Made by a program: the position numbers and the translations under genes. Shown piece after piece: positions 1 to 10,300 of a stretch of 64,000 nt of DNA. Each line of letters starts with the position of its first letter. Position 1 is the first letter of the stretch. The notes under the pieces were generated by a model. The model was not told the origin of the DNA and searched no databases. It saw nothing but the letters and a program-made list of their open reading frames with translations. The DNA comes from Solenopsis invicta (taxonomy: Eukaryota; Arthropoda; Insecta; Hymenoptera; Formicidae), in assembly GCF_016802725.1 (NCBI RefSeq), contig NC_052678.1, forward strand, positions 9,344,001 through 9,408,000. The letters run 5' to 3'.

Positions 1-1
1 T

Positions 2-786
2 TGCCCGGAGGTGAAGAGCGGTTTCTTCTTGGACACCGAGATTAAGTTTTATCGTAGCCCAGCCGACTGCCATCATTATTACATCTGCGTAAATGGCCGT
101 CCAAGATTACAAAATTGCGGCATTGGAAATGCCTACAACGAACTTATCGATGCCTGCGATGCTGCGGAAAATGTCACCGGCTGGTGAGTGATATAAAAAT
201 GTTTTTTTTTATTCTTTAGTGATGCACTTCTTAGGATGCACTTTTTTCATTTGTATTTATTATGTAATTTAATTTAAATATATAATATATTTTTTGGTTT
301 GTCATTGTAACACTAAAAATATACATACATGGAAAGGACAATTTTGCTGAAATATAGATCTAAAAATAATTATGTTAAATTATTAAAAAATCTATATTGA
401 ACGTTTAAACTGATTGTTAGACTGATAAAACTTTCTGCACCAGTATTATCATGCTTGAATCTCTCACATAATGATTTTGATAATTCAATATAAAATTATT
501 TTTTAATTTGTATCTAGCTAAATTATTAGATACTAAAGTAAAATTGTTGTTTACGTGTAAAAATGTCTAAAAATATTTAAAAAAAATTCTTACTAAAAAT
601 ACAAAATATTTTTTTCATTAAATAATAAGCTAATTTATTATTTATTACGCTCTAAGAGTTTTCTTTTAACTTTTTATGTTAATAAAAATAAGAAATTAAA
701 TATTTAATTAAACTTAACATTCTTTTTTCAGCGAACATGAAGCAATAGCGAGAACTACTCCATACCAACAGACAAGGCTTTTTTAA
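2..786 (+). CDS. Obstructor/CPAP3-like chitin-binding protein, 3' part (two exons)
   Basis: Two joined exons, 2-183 and 732-786; the gene runs off the left edge, so its start and earlier domains are missing. Exon one reads CPEVKSGFFLDTEIKFYRSP onward and ends TG|GTGAGT; the acceptor is TTCTTTTTTCAG at 731. The junction rebuilds a TGC cysteine, the sixth of a complete CBM14/peritrophin-A domain: CPEV, ADC, YIC, QNC, DAC, TGC. A short tail (EHEAIARTTPYQQTRLF) follows, then TAA at 784-786. Aromatic residues around the third cysteine (HHYYIC) are typical of chitin binding. Secreted CPAP3/obstructor proteins carry three such domains and help organise cuticular chitin; this would be the last. The exact paralogue cannot be fixed from one domain. 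It converges on the minus-strand gene ending at 3143. Confidence 0.82.
184..731 (+). other. Intron of the CPAP3-like gene
   Basis: A 548-bp AT-rich intron bounded by GTGAGT (184) and a pyrimidine-rich AG (730-731). I see no coding sequence or structured repeat in it. Confidence 0.8.
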
Positions 787-1100
787 ATTTTGATAAAATT
801 GAAGAACGGAAGCGGAAACTGATAGCGCAATAATTCTGAAGAAATAGCGATCAAGATCGCAGCAATTTTTGATACAATACATTTTTGACACGACAAAACT
901 GCATACGTGACTACAAATAATAATCCATAAAATTATGATTTAAAAATGCGTTATGTTGATTGATAAGAACAAAATACAAATCCAATTGCCATACGTGCGT
1001 TGATGCCATAAATAGTGTGTATGTATATACTATTACTTAAGAATATAAATTTTATGTAGAATACTGTTAAAACTTTTAATAAATAAAAGTGTAAAAATAT
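787..1100 (+). other. 3'UTR and poly(A) signal of the CPAP3-like gene
   Basis: AT-rich sequence after the stop codon. Two overlapping AATAAA hexamers lie at 1078-1083 and 1082-1087, about 295 nt past the stop. A transcript end near 1100 is inferred from these hexamers. Confidence 0.6.
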
Positions 1101-3142
1101 TTATCTTCCACCAAACACCCTTTACAGGCAATTATTTTTATAATTAAAGCGCAAAATTACACACTGGCATCGTTTTGTGGCATTGAGTTCTACAATTGAC
1201 AATTTATTCTAGTAAATTTTATCTAACAATGAATCAAATGTGCTAACAATTTTCTTAAAAGTTTTCTTGGCGGTAAATTCTTGTTATTGAAATTAAGTTC
1301 GAAACCGTTTGTTGAACTTTAACAAACCATTTAACAACAATAAGGTAAATCTACACATGAATATTATGGCTCAATTTCAATCAAAAAACAGTACTGTTTC
1401 AAGATACATTTAGTAATTGAAAATAGTGTGTCACCAGATTGATATTTTTCCTCTCTTTTTCTCTCTCTCTCTCTCGAAAATAAATTGAGAAAAAGAAATG
1501 TCGAAGAGAAAAATTTACCTAGAAAATTTACTTTAAATAACTAATGTGTTTTCGTCGAATCTCACCTCATTCGATTCAATTTATATTTAAATAGTTTGCA
1601 CATTTCTGAAAGATAGTGCAAGGGATTTTTAAAAGAGAGAATGAATATCACATGCGTATAGAATATACAATTATTATTGACATAGTACAGTTGCTTAAAA
1701 AATATATAATAGATACAAATTTGGACGTGCGTGTGAAACGTATCCTCGCGACGTATATGCACACGCAGTAAATTATTAATAACGAGTTACCAGCTCATTT
1801 GGCGGCACGCACAAATTTCCTAGATTCTATCTAAACTAAATTGCTAGAGATGTTTCGGAGTAAGGTCGCAAAAAAAATATACATCTACACTTTATCTACG
1901 GTTGACTTAAAGACGCACTCGTTTCCGCTCGTAATTGAAGCGCGCTAATTAGTAATAGGAAATTAAGAGCTTTACGAGAGGTAACGCGAATCGTCCGATC
2001 GGCATTACGTTACGGGTGTGCCGCTGTTGCGCCTGATAGCAGAATACGTGTAATTGAATATACGAATTATGCAAACTGTAAGCCGTTGATCTCTCTTCCT
2101 TCGGCTTTCTCGTATGTCGTTGCAATGCATCCGTTAACTCGACTACACGTCTTGCAATGTCTTTACTTCGAGATATCTACCGTTTATCGAGCTACTTTCG
2201 TATCTAAACGTTTGAGCAATGACGTTTCATCTAATTGCACTTTTGATACCGTGACGAATTAATTCGACGATAAATGATGCGATCGCCTATGCATGCGCTA
2301 TTCAGTTCGATATATTCCGGTATATACACGACAATTAATATTATTTAAATCTATAAAAAAATATAATTTCGAAAAATTCTTTATCAAAAGTATTTTATAC
2401 GAAATTTATAAGAATCTTCTATTAAAAATACTTTTATCCCACTGACGTGAGTACAGTGCAATCGCAAATGTTTTATCAAAAATATATTCGTCTTCGTCTC
2501 TCGATGAAAAATCGTTTATTCGGCCAAAAGGCGGTTGCTAATTCGTTATCGCGCTGCGTACGAGCAAGACGCTAAGAGCACGGATAAACCGTAAGGTGTA
2601 GTTTCTTCGGCAATATTCGGCAATATTCAGAAATTCACGCTTCGTGTTTCTGAATCATCCGCGCGATTGAATAATTGCGATATAAATCGCTACGCGCGAT
2701 TGTCTCCAACTCAATGTCTCTCGCGCCAAGGACACACGTCTCGAGGACAACGTAGGAACCGACTTCTTTGCTCTCTTACTTAACGCTAACGATAAGTGCG
2801 ACTTCTTTTGTTCAGGTGCACGAGACACCGCGCCGACGGTGTGCGTCCTCGCTTCCCTCTCGGATCGACGGATTGCGAGTCGATCGGAGCGCATTAACTT
2901 TAATAAGTGTGAATCCAGCGCGAGGCGCTATGGCAATTGGCTTAGGAGAAGAAGGAAGCCCCTTCTTCTTCAGAATATTCTTACGTGTTGTATTAAAAAA
3001 AGAAAGGAAGTAAATATATAAATACGCTAAGGAGTCCTAGAGGATTCACGAATTACCAAAATCAACGGGATCGAGGAAACATGAGATTCGAAGAACACGA
3101 AACGGCGGAGCGTCCCTTATTTCCTCTCCCGAGGAAATGCTC
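1101..3142. other. Convergent intergenic region and 3'UTR of the minus-strand gene
   Basis: No supportable coding region. It includes a short CT tract (about 1457-1476) and AT-rich sequence. For the minus-strand gene, candidate poly(A) signals (TTTATT on the plus strand) occur at 2515-2520 and near 1202; I cannot choose between them. Short open frames at 2655-3021 lack codon structure or a recognisable domain and are probably UTR or spacer. Confidence 0.5.
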
Positions 3143-6100
3143 TCACCAGGAGCGATTTCGGCACTTTCGATTGCGCACGTCGTGACGGCAGCTCTGCGTC
3201 ACCTCGTCGAACGCCGTGCCTTCCTCGCACACGAATCGGAAGTCCAGCACCTGTCGCGAGGTGAAACCGGGCGAGCAGTAGTGGAACAATCGACAGTCCC
3301 TGATGTCGCCATAGAAGCGATACATCTCCTTCTCCAGGCAATTGAAGCTCGGATGCTTCCGTGATTTCACGGGCTTCCGACCGCTCGATTTAAGAATCGC
3401 GGCTTCCATCGACGCAACGGTGTCGGCGTCTACCACCTTGGGCAAGATGGTCGTTTTGATCGAAACCGACGTCGCGCGTTCGGGAATCGGAGGAATCGAA
3501 GAAATCGAAGAGGTTTCCTGTTGATAGACTTTGGAAGTGGAAGCTGTCGTGGTGATCTCCGTTACTTCGCGATACTTTTCGGTACTCTTCGTAATCTCAA
3601 CGGACTTTTCAGGTAGCAACGTCGTCGTTGGTAAAACGGTCGTCACGAAAATATTCTCCGTCGTTTCTTGCGATTTAGCATTCATCTCCGTCGTTTGCTC
3701 GGCGGAAGATGCAAGGATAGACGATTTAGATAGAGAATAAGGAGTGAAAGCGTCAATATTCGTGGTCGTGGTTGCCGTATCGACGTTCTGCGAAGAGTTA
3801 GTTGAAGTATTCTGCTCGGACGAGCTCGAAAGTTGATCCTCCTTGTCTGTCTGATCGTTCTTCACGGGAGGATCAAGGGATATATGTTCGTCCCTTTCTA
3901 GTTTACTCTCGAGGTTGTTTTCTTCGCTTCTGCTGGACTCTTCCGCTGTTATTGTCGTCGTCGCTGCCACTGTTGTCGTTGGCGTCGCCATCGTCGTCGC
4001 TGCCACTGTTGTCGTTGTCGTTAGCGTCGCCGTCGTCGTCGCTGTCTCTGTCATCGTCGTTGCTGCGGCCGTAGTAGTCACCGTCGTCGTTTCTGCCGTC
4101 GCCGTCGTCATCGTCATAGGCTCAGTCATCATTTCTAAATTCTCCGTGTTCAATTTTTCTTCAGTAGTAAGTATAGTAGTAGTAGTAGGTTCGATGGTAG
4201 ATTTTCGCGATAAAACGAGCTTCCTGATCGTCGGCTTTGGAGCCAAATCATTGTAAGTTTTAAGCGGTTTCGATGGCTTCGGATTAAATAGACCCACTCT
4301 CGGCTTGATTACGACCGGATTCGGGGTTGTTGTAGGAGGGCTGTAAGCGTAAATCCTCCTATTTCCAGTAGGCTTGAAGAGTTTCGGCGGAGTGGCACGA
4401 GGAGTGGTAGTCGATCGACGAGTGAAACTCTTCGGTCGAGGGGTGGTGATCGTGGTTGTAATTGTGCTCGATGCCGTTGTCGACGATGCTGTTGTGGTCA
4501 ACGGTGTAGTGGTCGATGCTACCGTTGTGAGTGACGCTACCGTTGTGATTGACGCTGCCGTTGTAGTCGACGCTGCCAATGTAGTCAACGCTGCCGTTGT
4601 GGTCGACAAAGTTGTCATTTCCTGAAGATCATTGATCTTCGTGACATCTACCGCATACTCCGTTTGCGTTTCCGTCTCGACACTATCGTCGGTCTGCTGC
4701 GTCTCTATATTTTTCGTACGATTAGGATCTTTCATTAACGTATCTTCCTTCTTCTTGTCATTCTTCTCTTCTTTCTCTTTATTCTTATCCTGCTCGGATT
4801 CTTCTGATCTCATCGTGGTTTCCGTCCCTTTGTAATTCTCCGGTTCGTAATTGTCGTCAACGTAGTCGTGAGCACCGCTCTCGTCGGATCTCGCCGACGT
4901 CTCTTCCGTTGTTTCAATGATATCTTTGTCGTCCGACAGCGGAAGTTCGTCCGTGAATTTCAGAACACCCTCGGTACTGCCATCGGTCTCCTCGGCCGAA
5001 GTCGTGAGATCTTCCAAAGAATCAATGTATTCCTCGAAATTTGTGTAATCCGCGAGCGTGGTGGAACCCTCGGTACTTTCCGTCTCCCTGTAATCTTCTT
5101 GGATGCCGCGCGTACTCTCCGCGGACGATTCCGTTGTATCTTGATACTCGTTCAATTCTTCGGAATTTACCTCCTCGCTATATCTCGAAGTTAAACCTTC
5201 TTCGTTCGAAACATCGGTGCTCGATCTCTCGCTTGAGTCCTCGCGATAAAACGATTCTTCTTGCTCCAAGTTACCTTCACGAGAACTCACAACTTCGTCA
5301 GAAGTGCTAGGTATGTCTTGAGAGCTCTCTTCAGTTTCTCCTACATATGTACTCGTGTCGGCTTCATCATCGTCTGGAAATACATATTCCATGGAAGAAA
5401 ATCCCTCGTCATAGACGCTCGTGACTTCTGTTGTTTCCGCTTCTTCCATGCTTCGCGGATTCTCGGTGAAGAAAGTTGTATCTTCCTCATCTGTACTTTG
5501 CGTGTAATCCGTCAATTTCGTTTCCCGTTTTCCTTCCTTCGTTTCATCACGTAGATCCGAACTCTGCGTGTGATTCTCCATAATCTGGTGATCGAATGAT
5601 CGCTCCAACTCCTTATTCTTGCTGATGTCGCTGCTTTTGCTGTCCTGCGAACTCATCGTGTTGCGTTGGTCAATCGCTCTCATATCAACTTGTTTAAAAG
5701 TTTGCGATTCTGTTTCCCCGAAAATGGTGCTATCAATTTGATCCGTAACTTTTGTCTCGAAAGGTGCGACAGACGAGGTTACAGTAGTAGTAGAAGTAGT
5801 AGTAGGAATAGTAGTCGTATCAACAATAGTAGCAGCAATATTATTAGGAGTAGTAGTTATTTGTTCCATATCTTCTTTTTGCTGAATTGCCTCCGTCACT
5901 TCGAAGTTTTCCGTTTTCTGCTGCCTTATTCTCGAAGATATGCGTCTTCTCGAGGACCTCGATCGAGAACCATTCCTTCTCGGGCTAGATTTGCGTTCTC
6001 CGCTGCCTCCGGTACCTTTTTGCTTGATCGTCTCGCGCGGAACTACCAGTTGTCTTTCCTCGCCAGCAATGGAGTTCGATCGCTTTTCCGATTCATTTTT

Positions 6101-7387
6101 TATTAGATGTCCCACGATTTGTTCTCTATGCGCAACTTTCTTGTTGGCCTTCGACGTTGCGTTGTGCGTGCCAGATTTCGTTCCCTCTTCAATGATAATC
6201 TCGATGGGTGCGTCAGTCTTTGCGGACGTGGCTTTCTCTTTGAAATCATTATCGAGTATTATTATGTCTATAACGTCTTCCCGAGAGTCCTTCTTTCGTG
6301 GACGAGCGGTCGTAGTTTCGGTGTAATTTTCAAGTTCTAATTCTGACGTATGCTTAATGTGCTTTTCGTTATTAGGCAATTTTTCAGCACTAACTACTGG
6401 AGCCGAATCTTCCTCCTCATCTTCATCCGTATCTTTATTTAAACTCAAGTGTTTTGAACCTTCTGTCTTTAAATCTTCTAAGTAATTATTTTTTTTTATC
6501 GTATTGTCGTCCACAGACTTTACAGATGTCGTAACAAAAGTTTCGTTATTTATCCCAACACGTTTGGTACTATTTTTAATTTCTCCAGTATCGTTACGAG
6601 AGGTATCTTCATTCGCTTCATTACTAAATAAGATATCCCTAAATTTTATCAGACTCTCTCTGAGAGCTCGAAAATCTTCAATGTTGATCTTGGCACGAGT
6701 GCTTCCTTTGTTTGTCGCATTATCTTCATTCCCGCAAGGTTCGTTCTTTCGTATCGCCTTGAAGTCTCCGTCTTCTCGACTGTCTACTCCGTAAATGAAG
6801 TGATAGGGTTGCTCGAGCGATCGTTTCCCACGTGAGACTCCCATCTCCTCCCTCGTGTCTTGTCGATTTTTGCGAATTTTTGGAACATCGCGATAAAAGG
6901 GATCGAAGGACTCGTCACCTTCCTTGTAGTCATCATAACTGGCTGGTATAGTCGGTAACGGCAACGTTACCAATTGCGTGGTGTTCAGTGGTCTGCCAGA
7001 TTCGTCACTCACGCTCGCCTTCGCCGTGACGATCACCCGGGACTGCGAAGGTAGCAAAGGTGATGGATTCTGCACGATTCTCTGGATATCCGGCGGCGGT
7101 AGATTTATAGTGATCTGATGGGGCTTAAGCTGCGACACCGTCACGCCCGGCGACACGTGAATGTGTTGGGTAACTTGGTGAGTAACCGACGACTGCGAGG
7201 GCTTCGGTGAAGGCCTCGGTGTCGGATAGAATGATCGGACAGTCGTCTCAACCGTAGCCGGGGTCGGCAGGAAGTTACCTGATATCCTCTGCTGCTGTTG
7301 CTGCTGAGACTTTTGGCTTGTTTTGGTCTGCACTGTTCGGGACGACTCTTGTTGGCTCGGCACCGGAGATATCGTCAGCTTAGAAAT
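3143..7387 (-). CDS. Exon 6: mucin-like region and C-terminal CBM14
   Basis: A 4245-nt final exon after acceptor TTATTTATTAG. It begins ISKLTISPVPSQQESS in phase 0, directly continuing SANKGK of exon 5. It carries a six-Gln run, the RGKR|SLEQ site, an Arg/Ser basic patch (about 5935-6005), acidic Ser/Thr/Glu sequence (about 4800-5600), Thr-rich repeats written GTC/GTT/GTA on the plus strand (3930-4190 and 4430-4620), and a terminal CBM14 with spacing C-x14-C-x5-C-x15-C-x12-C-x8-C. The stop is TGA at 3145-3143. Confidence 0.92.
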   Translation of the reverse strand: MSKLTISPVPSQQESSRTVQTKTSQKSQQQQQQRISGNFLPTPATVETTVRSFYPTPRPSPKPSQSSVTHQVTQHIHVSPGVTVSQLKPHQITINLPPPDIQRIVQNPSPLLPSQSRVIVTAKASVSDESGRPLNTTQLVTLPLPTIPASYDDYKEGDESFDPFYRDVPKIRKNRQDTREEMGVSRGKRSLEQPYHFIYGVDSREDGDFKAIRKNEPCGNEDNATNKGSTRAKINIEDFRALRESLIKFRDILFSNEANEDTSRNDTGEIKNSTKRVGINNETFVTTSVKSVDDNTIKKNNYLEDLKTEGSKHLSLNKDTDEDEEEDSAPVVSAEKLPNNEKHIKHTSELELENYTETTTARPRKKDSREDVIDIIILDNDFKEKATSAKTDAPIEIIIEEGTKSGTHNATSKANKKVAHREQIVGHLIKNESEKRSNSIAGEERQLVVPRETIKQKGTGGSGERKSSPRRNGSRSRSSRRRISSRIRQQKTENFEVTEAIQQKEDMEQITTTPNNIAATIVDTTTIPTTTSTTTVTSSVAPFETKVTDQIDSTIFGETESQTFKQVDMRAIDQRNTMSSQDSKSSDISKNKELERSFDHQIMENHTQSSDLRDETKEGKRETKLTDYTQSTDEEDTTFFTENPRSMEEAETTEVTSVYDEGFSSMEYVFPDDDEADTSTYVGETEESSQDIPSTSDEVVSSREGNLEQEESFYREDSSERSSTDVSNEEGLTSRYSEEVNSEELNEYQDTTESSAESTRGIQEDYRETESTEGSTTLADYTNFEEYIDSLEDLTTSAEETDGSTEGVLKFTDELPLSDDKDIIETTEETSARSDESGAHDYVDDNYEPENYKGTETTMRSEESEQDKNKEKEEKNDKKKEDTLMKDPNRTKNIETQQTDDSVETETQTEYAVDVTKINDLQEMTTLSTTTAALTTLAASTTTAASITTVASLTTVASTTTPLTTTASSTTASSTITTTITTPRPKSFTRRSTTTPRATPPKLFKPTGNRRIYAYSPPTTTPNPVVIKPRVGLFNPKPSKPLKTYNDLAPKPTIRKLVLSRKSTIEPTTTTILTTEEKLNTENLEMMTEPMTMTTATAETTTVTTTAAATTMTETATTTATLTTTTTVAATTMATPTTTVAATTTITAEESSRSEENNLESKLERDEHISLDPPVKNDQTDKEDQLSSSSEQNTSTNSSQNVDTATTTTNIDAFTPYSLSKSSILASSAEQTTEMNAKSQETTENIFVTTVLPTTTLLPEKSVEITKSTEKYREVTEITTTASTSKVYQQETSSISSIPPIPERATSVSIKTTILPKVVDADTVASMEAAILKSSGRKPVKSRKHPSFNCLEKEMYRFYGDIRDCRLFHYCSPGFTSRQVLDFRFVCEEGTAFDEVTQSCRHDVRNRKCRNRSW

Positions 7388-10300
7388 CTAATAAATAATA
7401 AAACATAAAAAAAAACTTGAACAATATTTTCAAAAAGTTTTACTTTTAAGGAGGTTCTCTAGTCTTTTCACACAATATAAAATAATGTTTTTCTTCAAAC
7501 GGTGTTTATACATGATTTATTAGAAAGCAAAAACTTTGGCGCAACCTTTATGAAGTTGAATATAGATAAAGTTAAATAAAGTTAAAGCAATCAAACAGTC
7601 GATAGAGCCGTCTTTAAAATAGTGATTACGAATTATTTAAAACATAATAAGAGTAAGAAAAAATGTTCAAGAATTATATACAATTTTTTTTGGTAATGCC
7701 ATACTAGTAAAAATGTGCAACAATGCTCGCTATTACACTTAAATTATTACAATAAAAAATTCTTTTTTAATTTTTTCTACATCGATATTTATAAATATTG
7801 TAAAGGAAATATTTTTGAAAAACAAATTGTAGTTTTTATTGTTTAAACTTTGTTTATTATTAGACAAAACATGTGCGCGCTAAAAAGCTTTTAATATTAC
7901 ATAATTTCATACAAATTACAAATTTAATATTTCACAATTGACCTCTCAATACACTTAGTCAAGATACGCGATCTCCGTGATGACAGTTGCTCAAGAAGTT
8001 AGCGCAGTGAGAGAACTAATCAACAAGACAACTAATATAAATCTCATGTTTGTGTTACAGTATCACCGCAGCTTTGTGGCTAAGTAACTTCGCTTGTCGT
8101 GCATCGGGTTGGTAAGTCAAAAATTCTTTTATATTTAATGCTCTGCAAATATCCTACGCGGAACAAAGAAAAGGATATTGAAATAAAGAGTTTGGTAATA
8201 GCCGTACAATATTGGGTGAAATAACTTTAGACAATTATATATATTAATATTATACATAGTCGCGATCTCCGCGATGACAGTCGCACATGAAGTTAGCGCA
8301 GCGAAAGAATCAATCGACATCGCGGAAAAAGATGATGATACATACCATTTAAGTTGAATTAGATTACACAATTTTTAAATATTATTTATTTTTAAGTAAA
8401 TACCACTTGTATTAGAATAAGATTTAAAAAAAAAAAAAAAAATACAGTGCTCTTTGAGTTTTATAAGGAAGCTTACATTTATCTTGTCGTACTTAGACGT
8501 CCAACAATGCCAAGTCTTTGTATTTAAAAAATTTCCGAATTTCTGCAATGGTCCTCGATTTATTGCAATGCCTCTAGAATTAGCGTAATGCCTCGGCCAA
8601 TGCAGTTATTTCTAAAAGCAATATATTAATTGCCATTTAATAATGACATAAGTTCTTTTGTTAAAAGATATAATTAAATGAAAAGTGAAAATTATGTGTG
8701 ACTCCTTTCTATTTTTTTTAAATCTAGAGAACCTCCTTAAACCGACCTATCGAAATGCAGTACTATTTCTAATATTATAAAGTTTTAAACGATTAAACGT
8801 AAAATCTTGCGCATACCTTGCCTTTGTTCGCCGACTGTATCGCCTCCAGTGCCCTTATTTCCTGCTCTTGATCCTCATCGCTGTCGTCGCGATAGTCAGT
8901 GGTCTCGCGCGGATTGTTGCTGTGGACGGTGAAGTGTTCGGTGGTGCTCGCAATTCCGTGATTATGAAAGATGGGGTTGATCAAGGCCGCTGGGCTGTTC
9001 TCGTTGCTATTGAGGAGCGTCTGTATCGTGGGGGACGTCGCGCGGAACAGCGGCGTCACGGTGGACGGTTCGCTGTGAATGATCTGCGGCGGCGGGCCTA
9101 CCGTCGAGCTGTACCTGATTTGATGGATCTGCGGCGGGGGCGGTGGGGGTGGCGCCGGTGGCACGGTCGTCGAGCTTACGCCGCCTTGATTGCTGAACAA
9201 CTGGTAGGACGTGGCCTGATTGCTGGTGCGCTCACCGCCGTTGTGGAAGATGTACTGGTGATGGTAGCCACCGTTTTTGTCGTCGTACAGCGATTTGGAC
9301 TGGCTCGTGTGCACCTGGGGGAACGGCGGCTGCGGTTGATAGTGCTGCGGATAGCCGGCCGGATGCTGGAAGGAACCGCTGGCGGCCGTGGTGGACGATT
9401 TGCTGGGTCGGGACGTCGTAGTGCTGGTCGTGCTGGTCGTACTGGGTCGCGCCGAGGTAGTTCGCAGCTGATGATCCTCTATCGAGTCGATCGTCAGATC
9501 GTCCTCGTCCTCGCCGTTCTCGTGCAAGCTGCGAACAACGCAGGAAACGGACGTGCGACATGTTAAAAGCGTTAGATTGATGGTGACGAGTTGCAACATT
9601 GTCTCGCGAACGCGTGACTCTCGATAGGGCTTTTGCATAGATTTACGAAACTAGATATTACGCTAGATATTACATTACACGTGACAACGTATCGCTACCC
9701 GGTGATTTATACGCTGCGATCTCGATACCTGTCCCGATATGGCGAGCAGGTATTTTTATCCATTCGCCATCTGGCCGCGCGTCGCCGCGTCGCGTTATAA
9801 ATTCTTGGGAAGAAAATCGTAGTCGTTAACGGATGCTCGGGTATCGCGACGCGATGCACACCCGAGCGTCAGCGGTTCGCGAGATAACCGCCCCAAGGTA
9901 ACGACCGTTAATCGTCGGACAACGCTGACGCATGGGTAATAACGTGTAAGGTGTAAGACGCGGGCGGAGCGAGGTCGGAGGGTCAGTCCCCGAGGGTAAA
10001 ATGAGCGGCGCGGGAAGAACGAGATTTACTGTCGACCGAAAATAGAAGTCGTGGAGAGATGAGACGACTTCGTCGAACGGCGTATAAATTTCGTCCGTCG
10101 TGACAGTTAATCGTTATAATTTTTATCTGCGTACACCCCGCGGCCGTGGGGAGAGAACACCGGCATTCCTGGGATGCTGTGCGGAGGAGAGCCGTTGAAA
10201 TATTTATGGGTATACGTACGCATACTCATACGTGCCTTTTACGCGACGGGATCGGCTGTTTCAAGATGCTGAAGCAGTTCCCGAGGTGCGTTTGTACGGA

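Noticed and set aside
3137..6794. Many plus-strand open frames rich in Val, Ser and Leu
   Set aside because: They are shadows of the antisense Thr/Ser/Glu-rich coding exon.
8868..9566. Plus-strand 232-codon open frame
   Set aside because: It is the antisense of exon 5, whose frame is supported by splice phase and composition.
9528..9638. ATG-initiated N-terminal extension of exon 5 (MQKPYRESRVRE...)
   Set aside because: A pyrimidine-rich acceptor at 9529 in the correct phase joins CBM14 domain 1, so the upstream residues are intron translation.
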